The notes beneath the pieces were generated by a model that ran no database searches, was not told the origin of the DNA, and was given only the letters and a program-made list of their open reading frames with translations. Made by a program: the position numbers and the translations under genes. DNA of 45,617 nt, taken from contig JAACED010000019.1 in assembly GCA_011682695.1 (NCBI GenBank), positions 1-45,617 on the forward strand. Direction: 5' to 3'. This document shows positions 24,062 to 31,787 of this stretch, piece after piece (position 1 is the stretch's first letter; every line of letters begins with the position of its first letter). The DNA comes from Gammaproteobacteria bacterium (lineage in GTDB: Bacteria; Actinomycetota; Acidimicrobiia; Spongiisociales; UBA4744).

Positions 24062-25006
24062 ATGCCGGCGGTAGAAGTCCAGGGGCTCCGAAGGATCTTC
24101 GAGGTGCATGGTCGCGCCTCCGAGCCGGTCGTGGCGCTCGATGGCATCGACCTCACCGTCGAGGAAGGTGCGATCCATGGGCTGCTCGGTCCGAACGGCG
24201 CCGGCAAGACGACGCTGGTGAAGATCCTCGCCACGGTGCTGATCCCGACGGAAGGAACGGCGTCGGTGCTCGGCTTCGACGTCGTCGCCGAGACAGCCAG
24301 GGTGCGGCCGCTGATCGGCCTCGTGTTCGGTGGCGACCGAGGGCTGTACACCCGGCTGACGGCACGTCAGAACCTCATCTACTGGGCTGCACTGTATGGC
24401 GTGTCGGCGTCGGAGACGTCCGCCGTCGTCGGTCGGCTGCTCGACCGGGTGGGTCTCGCAGACCGGGCCGGCGAACGGGTGGAGACCTTCTCCCGAGGCA
24501 TGAAGCAGCGCCTCCATCTTGCCCGCGGGTTGGTGTCGGATCCACCGGTGTTGTTCCTGGACGAGCCGACCATCGGGCTGGATCCGATGGCGTCGCTCGA
24601 GTTTCGGCGCCTCGTCGCCGAGCTGCGCGATGCCGGCAAGACCGTGTTTCTGACGACCCACAACTTGGCCGAGGCCGAGGCGCTGTGCGACCGGGTGTCG
24701 CTCATCGACCGTGGTCGGATCCTCGCCACCGAATCCCCGGCGACGTTGGGCCTGTGGATGTCCCGTTATGAATGGGTCGAAGCCCAGCACGTTCTCGATG
24801 AGGTCGTTGCCGAGATCGAGTTGTTCGTCGCCGGCGTCGAGCGGCGCCCCGACGGTTGGGTGCGGTTCCAGCCGGACGCCGACGGGGTCGGTCGGCGTGT
24901 CCTGCGCCGTCTTGTCGACGCCGGCGTGTCGTCGGTGCGCACCGGATCGCCGTCCCTCGAGGACGTGTATATGAAGCTCATCGGTGACCGGGGCATGGAG
25001 TTGTGA
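24062..25006 (+). CDS. ABC exporter ATP-binding protein (two-permease system)
   Basis: The 314-residue ATPase has Walker A GPNGAGKTTL (about 45-54), Q-loop region VFGGDRGLYTRLTARQN, signature FSRGMKQRLHLARGL, Walker B PPVLFLDEPTIGLDP and the switch His in LTTHNLAEAEAL. The C-terminal extension (about 225-314) is of the type seen in ABC-2 exporters. Its GTGA overlap with the first permease, and that permease's ATGA overlap with the second, mark a tightly coupled three-gene operon. The exported substrate is unknown. Confidence 0.94.
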   Translation: MPAVEVQGLRRIFEVHGRASEPVVALDGIDLTVEEGAIHGLLGPNGAGKTTLVKILATVLIPTEGTASVLGFDVVAETARVRPLIGLVFGGDRGLYTRLTARQNLIYWAALYGVSASETSAVVGRLLDRVGLADRAGERVETFSRGMKQRLHLARGLVSDPPVLFLDEPTIGLDPMASLEFRRLVAELRDAGKTVFLTTHNLAEAEALCDRVSLIDRGRILATESPATLGLWMSRYEWVEAQHVLDEVVAEIELFVAGVERRPDGWVRFQPDADGVGRRVLRRLVDAGVSSVRTGSPSLEDVYMKLIGDRGMEL

Positions 25007-25770
25007 ACGCCGCAGCGGCCGCGTTCAGGATGCAGCTGCGTCTTGCGTTGCGCACTCCGAACTATTGGATGGTGCAGATCTCGACGATCCCGACGGTCAT
25101 CATCTTCCTCTCGGTGATCGAGGCGTTCGACCGTCCCGATCTGCTCATCAATGCGCTCCTTGCACCGATCCTGATGGCGATGTGGAGCACGGCGCTGTGG
25201 ACGGGGGGAAGTGTGGTGCGTGACGACCGGTGGATGGGTCGTCTCGAGCTGCATGCCGCCGCCCCCACCGGCTACGGGCTGGTGGTGACCGCCCGTGTGG
25301 CGGCGGTCGTGATGCTGTCGCTCCTCGTCGTTCCACTCACGCTCGTTACCGCCTGGGCGACCTACGGGATCGACATCCGCATCGCCCACCCGGTCGTGCT
25401 GGTCGTCGCGCTGCTGCTCACCGCTGCGGCGATCACCGGCACCGGCATGATCTTCTCCAGCCTGACGATTCTGACCCGTGCCGCGGCCACCTTTCAATCG
25501 TCGGCGTCCTACCCGTTTCTGCTGCTCGGTGGCGTGTTCGTGCCCCTGTCGCTGCTGCCGGTCTGGGTCCAGCCGCTCGGGCGTCTGGTGTTCCTGTCCT
25601 GGGGCTCCGACCTGATTCGCGACAGTGTCACCCGACCGGTGGTCACCGGCCTGCCATGGCGTGTCGCCGCGATTGCGAGCCTCGGGAGCGTCGGGTTCAT
25701 CGCAGCCCAGAGGCTTGTTCGGGTGGTGCTTCACCGAGTGAAAGTGACAGGGGAGATAGCGGCCCCATGA
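25003..25770 (+). CDS. ABC-2 type permease, subunit 1
   Basis: The 255-residue protein has about six membrane helices. ABC-2 features are the long cytosolic loop after helix 2 (WTGGSVVRDDRWMGRLELHAAAP in two blocks, coupling-helix type), a central paired-helix region (ALLLTAAAITGTGMIFSSL) and a late GGVFVPLSLLPVWVQPLG helix start. The GTG start overlaps the ATPase stop. A second, different permease follows, so the transporter probably works as a heterodimer. Confidence 0.9.
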   Translation: MNAAAAAFRMQLRLALRTPNYWMVQISTIPTVIIFLSVIEAFDRPDLLINALLAPILMAMWSTALWTGGSVVRDDRWMGRLELHAAAPTGYGLVVTARVAAVVMLSLLVVPLTLVTAWATYGIDIRIAHPVVLVVALLLTAAAITGTGMIFSSLTILTRAAATFQSSASYPFLLLGGVFVPLSLLPVWVQPLGRLVFLSWGSDLIRDSVTRPVVTGLPWRVAAIASLGSVGFIAAQRLVRVVLHRVKVTGEIAAP

Positions 25771-26552
25771 CCGCCACTCTGCGCATCGCCCGCAACGCCG
25801 CCCTTGTCGGCTACCTGGACATGCGCGCCCAGTACACATGGAAGTCGTGGCTGTTTGGTTGGATTGTCCGTACTACCGCACAGGTGCTGTTCTTTACCGC
25901 GATGGGTCTGCTCGTCGGTGGACGCGACCTCGTCCTGTTCGCGTTCGTCGGCAACGTGGCCGCCATGGCTGCGCTCATGCCGCTCGGCACGGGTCCCGAC
26001 ACGGCGTGGGAACGGGGTCTCGGGACGCTGCCGCTGCTCGTTGCGGCGCCCCGGTCGATGCTGCCGGTGTTCGGAGGACGGTCGGCCTTCCACATCGTGC
26101 AGGGCCTCGTGGAGGCGAGCCTGATCTTCGTGATCCTCGCACCGTTCATCGGGTTCTCCGGCAACTGGTGGTGGCTTCCCGTCGGATTGCTGACCATCAG
26201 CCTCGGGGCGTACGGGCTCGGCCTGTTCCTCGCCGCGATCGCCATCCGGCGCCTGCGGATCGGCAACATCCTGTTCAACCTGGTTTTCTACACGCTGATC
26301 ACCATCGGTGGGGTGAACGTGGCGACGAGCATATTTCCGACCTGGGTGCAACGAACCGCCGATCTGCTGCCTCTGCACCACGGGCTCCTCGGGTTGCGAG
26401 AGCTCCTCGCCACCGGACCGTCGAGAGGCGCGTTCGGCCAGCTCGGCCTGGAGCTTCTCGTCGGTGCGGCGTGGTTCCTTATCGCCCTCGTCGGGTTTCG
26501 CCTCTTCGCCGAGGGTGGCCGTCGCGACGGCGCGATCGATCTCGAGGAGTAG
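25767..26552 (+). CDS. ABC-2 type permease, subunit 2
   Basis: The 261-residue membrane protein starts at an ATG overlapping the previous stop (ATGA). It has the cytosolic N-terminus ALVGYLDMRAQYTWKSWLFG, about six helices, a coupling loop TAWERGLGTLPLLVAAPRS and the late TSIFPTWVQRTADLLPLHHG motif common to ABC-2 permeases. It completes the exporter. No downstream operon member follows; the next reading frame is a gene remnant. Confidence 0.9.
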   Translation: MTATLRIARNAALVGYLDMRAQYTWKSWLFGWIVRTTAQVLFFTAMGLLVGGRDLVLFAFVGNVAAMAALMPLGTGPDTAWERGLGTLPLLVAAPRSMLPVFGGRSAFHIVQGLVEASLIFVILAPFIGFSGNWWWLPVGLLTISLGAYGLGLFLAAIAIRRLRIGNILFNLVFYTLITIGGVNVATSIFPTWVQRTADLLPLHHGLLGLRELLATGPSRGAFGQLGLELLVGAAWFLIALVGFRLFAEGGRRDGAIDLEE

Positions 26553-26568
26553 CGGGCCTGTGTGAGGA

Positions 26569-26829
26569 TTGTCGGACGTTCCGGTCGCCGGCAGGAGTGC
26601 GGATCTCAGCGGCGGTCCCATCTTCGATGGTGACCATTGGGCGATCGAACACCCCTACCTGTCCGCTCTGGGAGGGTGGTCGATCCTGGTGCCGAAACGC
26701 GGTGCGGCCGGTGCCCACGAGATGAGTGCCGGGGAGTTCGCCGAACTTGCCCGACCGTTGAGAGCGCCGGATTCCCGGTTGCAGGAGCGGGGGCCACCGT
26801 GCTGTGCCCGCCGAGGTCGTAGGCGATGA
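26569..26829 (+). pseudogene. Remnant of a HIT-like hydrolase gene
   Basis: The first ~60 residues resemble the N-terminal half of HIT-like proteins: GGPIFDGDHWAIEHPYLSAL, then GGWSILVPKRGAAGAHEMSA and GEFAEL. The sequence then becomes unrelated and Arg-rich, and the diagnostic His-x-His-x-His motif is absent in all three forward frames. The TTG start has weak support. It is most likely a 3'-deleted gene rather than a functional small protein. About 60 bp of unassigned sequence separate it from the end of the antiporter gene. Confidence 0.55.
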
Positions 26830-26888
26830 GTCGGTCGGCGAGCTTCGAGACGGAAACTGCTTGTCCGTCGCCGGGCCCGTGTTGCCCG

Positions 26889-27830
26889 TCAGAGCGCCAG
26901 CGCGAGGAACCCCACATAGGCGACAACGAGCGCCGCACCCTCCCAGCGCACGAGACGATTCCCTGTCGCGGTCAAGACGCCGGCCAGTGTCGAGATGACG
27001 AGCATGAAGATGATCGGGACCCGGAAATCGGCGGTGAACGTACCACTGCCGGAGAGGGCGGCGGCTCCGGCAACACCGAGGGAGTTGAACAGGTTCGAGC
27101 CGAGGACGTTGCCGATCACCAGTGCGTTTTCGCGTCGTCTTGCCGCAGCGATCCCTGTGGCGAGTTCCGGCAGGCTCGTGCCGACGGCGACGAGCGAGAG
27201 TCCGATGAACCCCTGGCTGAGTCCCAGCTCAATGGCCACGATGCGGGCGCCCCTGACCAGCAGGTCGGCGCCCACGAGCGTGGCCGCCAACGCGATGAGG
27301 CCGACGGTGAGTTCGACTGCAGCTCCCTTGCCGGGGGGAGCGAACGTGTCGGCGTCGAGTTTCACGATGCCCTCTGCGACATCCCGTCGTGACCACGAGA
27401 CGAGCAGGAACGCAGAGATGACGATTCCGACGATGAGTCCCGCGCCTTCGACGGTGCTGATCGTTCCTTCCCACGCCAGGGCGCTGAACGCGATGACGCC
27501 GGCGAGCATGAGAATGCCCTCCCTCTTGATCGTGTGCAGATGTCCGGCGACGGGCAGGATCATGACCGAGACACCGAGCACCAGGCTGAGATTCGCCACG
27601 TTCGATCCGACGATGTTCCCGATTGCCATGTCCATCTCGCCGCGGGCAGCAGCGAGCACGCTGACCAGCAGCTCTGGAGCCGACGTGCCCATCCCGATCA
27701 CGAGCGCACCGATGAGTATTGCGGACATCCCCCAGATTCGGGCAAGACGGGCTGCGGAGAGCACCAGTCGATCGGCTGCAACGGTCAGCAGCACGAGTCC
27801 GATGACGACGAGGACGGCAGCGCCGATCAC
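26889..27830 (-). CDS. CaCA-family calcium(or cation)/sodium antiporter
   Basis: The 313-residue membrane protein has the two alpha repeats of the Ca2+/cation antiporter superfamily: GMGTSAPELLVSV with GNIVGSNVANLSLVLG, and VAVGTSLPELATGIAAA with GNVLGSNLFNSLGV. About ten helices are predicted, and a short cytosolic loop separates the halves, as in YrbG-type proteins. It should exchange Ca2+ (or another cation) for Na+ or H+. The GTG at 27830 overlaps the upstream stop (GTGA) and has GGAGGG 7 nt before it, so the ATG at 27854 is not the start. Confidence 0.93.
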   Translation of the reverse strand: MIGAAVLVVIGLVLLTVAADRLVLSAARLARIWGMSAILIGALVIGMGTSAPELLVSVLAAARGEMDMAIGNIVGSNVANLSLVLGVSVMILPVAGHLHTIKREGILMLAGVIAFSALAWEGTISTVEGAGLIVGIVISAFLLVSWSRRDVAEGIVKLDADTFAPPGKGAAVELTVGLIALAATLVGADLLVRGARIVAIELGLSQGFIGLSLVAVGTSLPELATGIAAARRRENALVIGNVLGSNLFNSLGVAGAAALSGSGTFTADFRVPIIFMLVISTLAGVLTATGNRLVRWEGAALVVAYVGFLALAL

Positions 27831-28597
27831 TGCGCGTCCCTCCACGCAAGCCAATCTTGGACAGGTCCGGTGTCGTAAGAGGGTCCTTCGAGGCTGAGCA
27901 CCACCTGTTGCGCTCCGGCGGCGACGAGATCATCCGCCAGATCGATGCGCCGTTCGCTCACGCCGACAGACCGTTCGATCGAGGAAGGATCCCTGCCGAT
28001 GCGGGCGCACCAGCGATCCAAGACGCGGTTCTTGTGCGCGTAGAGATCAGGCTTGGTGGTGCTGAAGAAGCCATGCCAGATGTCGGCGTGCTGCGCAGTG
28101 ATCCTCAAGGTCACCTTTTCTCCACCTCCTCCGACCAGGATCGGAATGGATCGTATCGGAGGTGGGTTGAGGTCGGCCAGACGGGCCTTGATGATCGGGA
28201 GATCACGATCCAGGTTGCGGAGCCGACCTGGCGCCGTTCCGAATTCGTACCCGTACTCGTCGTAGTCCCGTTGGAACCATCCCGATCCAATCCCGAGGAT
28301 CAGCCGCCCCTCGGAGACGTGGTCGACGGTGCGGGCCATGTCCGCGAGCAGATTCGGATTCCGATACGAGTTGCAGGTCACCAGGCATCCGATCTCGACC
28401 TGCTCGGTGATCTCCGCCCACGAGGCCAGCATCGTCCATGCCTCGAAGTGCTTGCCGTCACGGTCGCCGGACAACGGGAAGAAGTGGTCCCAGTTGTAGA
28501 TGATGTCGACGCCAAGGGCCTCGCACTCGAATACTGCCCTGCGGATGTCGGAGTATCCGGCGTGCTGGGGCTGAAGTTGTACTGCGATTCGGAGCAT
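27827..28597 (-). CDS. LLM-class (F420-dependent type) oxidoreductase
   Basis: The 256-residue protein has the luciferase-like (bacterial LLM) TIM-barrel pattern: MLRIAVQLQPQHAGYSDIRR, EALGVDIIYNWDHFFPL, VEIGCLVTCNSYRNPNLLAD, RTVDHVSEGRLILGIGSGWF, RSIPILVGGGGEKVTLRITA and HADIWHGF. This resembles F420-dependent actinobacterial members more than FMN luciferases. The substrate is unknown. An open frame upstream to 28714 is repeat DNA; TACTGT 6 nt before the ATG at 28597 fixes the start. Its stop overlaps the antiporter GTG, so the two are co-translated. Confidence 0.88.
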   Translation of the reverse strand: MLRIAVQLQPQHAGYSDIRRAVFECEALGVDIIYNWDHFFPLSGDRDGKHFEAWTMLASWAEITEQVEIGCLVTCNSYRNPNLLADMARTVDHVSEGRLILGIGSGWFQRDYDEYGYEFGTAPGRLRNLDRDLPIIKARLADLNPPPIRSIPILVGGGGEKVTLRITAQHADIWHGFFSTTKPDLYAHKNRVLDRWCARIGRDPSSIERSVGVSERRIDLADDLVAAGAQQVVLSLEGPSYDTGPVQDWLAWRDAQ

Positions 28598-28603
28598 CCG
28601 CGC

Positions 28604-28609
28604 ACAGTA
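28604..28609 (-). promoter_or_regulatory. -10 hexamer of leaderless LLM/antiporter operon promoter
   Basis: TACTGT on the minus strand, 6 nt before the ATG at 28597. Confidence 0.6.
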
Positions 28610-28620
28610 GCGGTCGCCTG

Positions 28621-28650
28621 GGAGTCTGCTGAGTAATGGCGGTGCGTGGA
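28621..28650 (-). repeat. 30-bp dispersed block (copy 2)
   Basis: Reverse-strand match at 28 of 30 positions to 7569-7598. It lies just upstream of the LLM promoter. Confidence 0.7.
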
Positions 28651-28655
28651 CGGAG

Positions 28656-28690
28656 CTTCGCGTTTCGCACTTTGTATTTCGTATTTCGTA
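28656..28690 (-). repeat. Heptamer array, consensus TACGAAR (copy 2)
   Basis: Exactly five 7-nt units on the minus strand, adjacent to the 30-bp block. The same order, heptamer array then 30-bp block, occurs near 7.4-7.6 kb with other repeat DNA between them. Confidence 0.7.
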
Positions 28691-28699
28691 CTTGGCATC

Positions 28700-28940
28700 G
28701 CGACCTCGAATCAACTCAAGACCGCGGGGCGGGTGTGGCGGCTCCTGCTGTCTGCCTCGAGGGATCGGAGAGTGCTGCAGGCGAGACGCCTATTGGCCCC
28801 TCCGCCATGCGAAGCCGACCGGGGCCGGCGTCAGCCGCAGAGGGGAAGCACCGTAGCGGGAGAGCCGCCGGGTAGGGGGAACATGTGCGATGCGCTGCTC
28901 AGCGGGCTCCTAAGCTGAAAACCGATCGAGCACGAGGGGT
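28700..28940 (+). other. GC-rich intergenic region with nested hairpins
   Basis: AGGCG-AGA-CGCCT (28779-28791) and TTGGCCCC/GGGGCCGG (28793-28828) can form consecutive hairpins. A TAAGCT -10-like hexamer at 28911-28916 should start the aidB-like transcript after them, so they would not be in its leader. No known RNA family was recognised. Confidence 0.3.
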
Positions 28941-28943
28941 GAC

Positions 28944-30533
28944 ATGGAGTTCCAGTCCTATGCCTATGGGCAGAACCATTTCGCGATCGACGGAGACCTC
29001 CACGCGGTACTGAACCGATACTGGCGGGACTTCGACGCTCATCGTGAGGAGATGGCGCGGTGGGGCCGGCTGATGGGATCCGAGGCCTACGAGGTCGGCT
29101 ACCACATCGACCAGGGGGCGGTACCGGAACTGATGATGCATGATCTGGATGGCAACCGGGTCGATCGGGCGCGGATCTCACCGGCGCAGAAGTCGTTGCT
29201 GGCGAAGCTCGCGCCGATGATGCGTCCCATCTATGACGGCGGGAGCTGGCATCACCACTATGCGATCGGGTACCTCCTCGGTGACCCCGGCCTGTACTGC
29301 ATTCTGACCATCACCCAGCAGACGGCGTATGCGATTCACAAGTACGCCCCCGAGCTGAGAGAGTGGGAGGACCGGCTCCTGTCGGGAGATGCATGGGGTG
29401 CGACGTGGATGACCGAGATCCAGGGTGGGAGCGACCTTGGTGCGAACAAGACCGCCGCTCATCACGACGAGGATGGCTGGCATCTTTCCGCGGGTGACAA
29501 GTACTTCGCGAGCGGGGCAGGTCTGACCGACGTTGCGATTACCACCGCCCGTCCCGAGGGCGCACCGGCAGGCCCGAAAGGCCTGGCGTTGTTCCTCGTG
29601 CCGCGTCTTCGCCGAGACGGCGCACTCAACTTCACGGTGCGCAGATTCAAGAACAAGTCTGCGACGCGCGCCGTTCCCTCCGGAGAAGTCGAACTCGATG
29701 GAGCGGAGGCATACCTCATCGGACGGCCCGAAGAGGGGATCTACTACACGTTGGAGAACCTCACCATCTCACGGCTTGCGAACGCGGTCGCCGCGATGGG
29801 AATTGCCAAGAAGGCGCATCTCGAGACGCTGACCCGAGTTCAACGGCGCACCGCCTTCGGGCGCCCGCTCGGAGAGCTTCCGCTGATTCGCCGGGACATG
29901 GTGGATCTCGCGGTCCGTCAGGCCGGTGGCTTGGCGATCGCATTCCGGGCCATCGAAGCGTTCGATCATGCCTGGCATGACCGGCCTCCCTACACCGCCG
30001 TCTATCACTACGCCCGTTTCCTGTCGCACCTCGCCAAGAACCGCACTGCCAATCACGCGGCAGAGATCACACGCCTGGGTATGGAGATCTTTGGAGGGCT
30101 GGGGTTCCTGGAGGAGTATGCGGTCGCACGCTGGCACCGGGAGGCCCTCATCACACCGATCTGGGAAGGCCCCAGCAACGTGCAGGCGATCGACATGCTC
30201 GAAGCGATGCAGAAGAAGGGCGCGCACGAACATTTCGTCGAAGAGTTCACAACGCTATTGGACAGCGTGGGGACGCCCGCTGCGGAGATGGCTCTCAAGA
30301 CGATCCAGGGGACCCTCTCCGATCTGGCTCGCATGGGTACCGACGAGGCCCAGTGGCATTCGAAGCGTGCCCTGGAGAGATTCGCCGACGCAGCACAAGT
30401 CGGCCTTCTCTATGACCTGGCCGATGCAAGTGGTGACCGGTACGCGAAGTTGGCCGAGCTCTACGCGGCGCACTTCCTCGAAGCCGAGGAGTACCCGGCG
30501 TGGGCCATGAAGGATGCCTCCGTCTTCAGTTGA
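28944..30533 (+). CDS. AidB-like acyl-CoA dehydrogenase family protein
   Basis: The 529-residue flavoprotein is longer than catabolic acyl-CoA dehydrogenases and matches the AidB class. It shows an N-terminal extension (NHFAIDGDLHAVLNRYWRDF), ATWMTEIQGGSDLGANKTAA for FAD binding, GDKYFASGAGLTDVAITTARP, RVQRRTAFGRPLGELPLIRRD, EIFGGLGFLEEYAVARWHRE and ITPIWEGPSNVQAIDMLEA. E. coli AidB is induced in the adaptive response to alkylation and binds DNA, but many relatives lack a proven role. No Ada or AlkB gene is nearby. GAGGGG before the ATG supports the start. It is convergent with the TlpA-DsbB cluster. Confidence 0.88.
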   Translation: MEFQSYAYGQNHFAIDGDLHAVLNRYWRDFDAHREEMARWGRLMGSEAYEVGYHIDQGAVPELMMHDLDGNRVDRARISPAQKSLLAKLAPMMRPIYDGGSWHHHYAIGYLLGDPGLYCILTITQQTAYAIHKYAPELREWEDRLLSGDAWGATWMTEIQGGSDLGANKTAAHHDEDGWHLSAGDKYFASGAGLTDVAITTARPEGAPAGPKGLALFLVPRLRRDGALNFTVRRFKNKSATRAVPSGEVELDGAEAYLIGRPEEGIYYTLENLTISRLANAVAAMGIAKKAHLETLTRVQRRTAFGRPLGELPLIRRDMVDLAVRQAGGLAIAFRAIEAFDHAWHDRPPYTAVYHYARFLSHLAKNRTANHAAEITRLGMEIFGGLGFLEEYAVARWHREALITPIWEGPSNVQAIDMLEAMQKKGAHEHFVEEFTTLLDSVGTPAAEMALKTIQGTLSDLARMGTDEAQWHSKRALERFADAAQVGLLYDLADASGDRYAKLAELYAAHFLEAEEYPAWAMKDASVFS

Positions 30534-30538
30534 AAAAC

Positions 30539-30556
30539 GAGCGACCCGCGGGGCTC
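30539..30556. terminator. Short hairpin between convergent genes
   Basis: GAGC pairs with GCTC around an inner CC/GG pairing (30539-30556), between the aidB-like stop and the TlpA-like stop. The run AAAAA precedes it, giving a T-run on the minus-strand transcript side. Confidence 0.45.
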
Positions 30557-31207
30557 TCAGTTACCCGCCAGAACATGGGCTGCGTCGACGAGCGCCTCGG
30601 GAGGGACTTCTCCCGGGAAGCGGAAGTCGATGGTGCCTTGGGCGGTCACGAAGACGAAGAAGGGGAATGCGTTGAGCCCAAACGCCTGCGCTGCGGCACC
30701 TTGTGCATCGTCCGCGATGGTTGGGATCGGCCAGTCCGCCAACCACTTCGACGGCGGGTAGTTGGGCGCCGCAGGATCTGATCCCGTTGAGACTGCGTAG
30801 AAGTCGACATCGTCAGGAAGGCCGTTCGCCTTGATGTACGGGGTCAGTTCTTTCACATCGTTCTGACAGTGTGGGCACCAGTGAGCGAGGAAGATGATGA
30901 TCTTGGGTCGGCCGTCGTTCGTGATGGAGACCGGAGTGCCATCGAACGAGAGGCCGGACAATTCCGGAGCTTGCTGTCCGATGGCCGTGTCGGCACCCTG
31001 CTCGGGATAGCGTGGCAGGGCCGTACCGGAGACCGTGACCGGCTGGGTCTCACTGATGGTACCGGTACCTGCCGCCGAGTCGCCTGCACCGATGGTGGAA
31101 ATGGCGGCAATCCCCGCGATGGCGAGAATCGCCACGATTGCGACGATGATGACCGTGCTTCGCGATCCGGATGCATCGGCGGGTTTCTGTTGACCGTTCT
31201 TACTCAT
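30557..31207 (-). CDS. Membrane-anchored TlpA/DsbE-like thioredoxin (paralogue 1)
   Basis: 216 residues: a short cytosolic N-terminus, one membrane helix (about 18-38), then an extracytoplasmic thioredoxin domain with active site WCPHC (Cys111, Cys114) and a cis-Pro region at LNAFPFFVFV. WCPHC and the linked DsbB gene fit a disulfide oxidase or reductase acting on exported proteins. The ATG overlaps the end of the dsbB-like gene by 8 nt. It shares the stretch NYPPSKWLADWP and the PTIADD that follows with the second TlpA-like gene at 31788-32429. Confidence 0.9.
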   Translation of the reverse strand: MSKNGQQKPADASGSRSTVIIVAIVAILAIAGIAAISTIGAGDSAAGTGTISETQPVTVSGTALPRYPEQGADTAIGQQAPELSGLSFDGTPVSITNDGRPKIIIFLAHWCPHCQNDVKELTPYIKANGLPDDVDFYAVSTGSDPAAPNYPPSKWLADWPIPTIADDAQGAAAQAFGLNAFPFFVFVTAQGTIDFRFPGEVPPEALVDAAHVLAGN

Positions 31208-31757
31208 GCTCCTGCCTTGTCGACGTGCGAGCCCACAGCAGGAGCATTCCAACGAGTGTCAGCCCTGCAAGGGACATCATGGGAATCGAGATGAATCCCA
31301 ACTCCCAGACCCAACGAAGCGTACATGGGGTCGCGGTGCTACATGCGCCTGCGTCGAGCGACGGGAAGTTCTGAATCGTGTACTGATAGGCGGCGATGCC
31401 CCACCCGATCGCAACGACCGGCAGCATGGAGGTGCTGATGCGCGTGTCCTTGCGCAGTGCGGCGATGGGCAGCGCGATGACCATCGGGTACCAGACGATG
31501 CGCTGGTACCAGCAGAGATCGCACGGATTGAAGCCGATCACTTCCGAGTAGAAGAGGCTTCCCACGACTGCGCCGAGCGCAATGGCAGAAGCCAACCAGA
31601 GTGTCGAGTCTCCGAGCAGATCGTCGAGCCAGTCGGAGGCGGATTGCAGGAGCGACGAACGTCGTCTCCCCAGGAGCAGCACGACGAATCCGATATCGAC
31701 CACGATGATGAGCAACGTGATGAGTCCGAAGAATCGGTTCGCCAGTGCAGGGTCCAT
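31200..31757 (-). CDS. DsbB/BdbC-like disulfide bond formation protein
   Basis: The 185-residue membrane protein has the DsbB quinone-linked oxidase signatures: CDLCWYQR (Cys79, Cys82) and the second pair Cys139 and Cys145 (GACSTATPC). It is close to BdbC in having five predicted helices, one extra at the N-terminus. It should re-oxidise a DsbA-like partner by passing electrons to quinone; the two flanking thioredoxin-like proteins are the obvious candidates. The ATG at 31757 follows TAATCT by 8 nt. Confidence 0.9.
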   Translation of the reverse strand: MDPALANRFFGLITLLIIVVDIGFVVLLLGRRRSSLLQSASDWLDDLLGDSTLWLASAIALGAVVGSLFYSEVIGFNPCDLCWYQRIVWYPMVIALPIAALRKDTRISTSMLPVVAIGWGIAAYQYTIQNFPSLDAGACSTATPCTLRWVWELGFISIPMMSLAGLTLVGMLLLWARTSTRQEHE

Positions 31758-31765
31758 GGGTGCGG

Positions 31766-31771
31766 AGATTA
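31766..31771 (-). promoter_or_regulatory. -10 hexamer of leaderless dsbB promoter
   Basis: TAATCT on the minus strand, 8 nt before the ATG at 31757. It gives dsbB and the distal tlpA-like gene their own promoter. Confidence 0.55.
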
Positions 31772-31787
31772 GTGCCGTGGGGCCGGC

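Noticed and set aside
27831-27854. ATG 27854 as start of the antiporter
   Set aside because: GTG 27830 has a better ribosome-binding site and overlaps the upstream stop codon.
28598-28714. N-terminal extension of the LLM oxidoreductase
   Set aside because: The extra residues are translated repeat DNA, and the -10 hexamer lies between them and the true ATG.
28740-28920. Glycine or cobalamin riboswitch upstream of the AidB-like gene
   Set aside because: GGAGAG and GAAGCCG occur, but the conserved CTCTCAGG and GCCACTG elements do not, on either strand.
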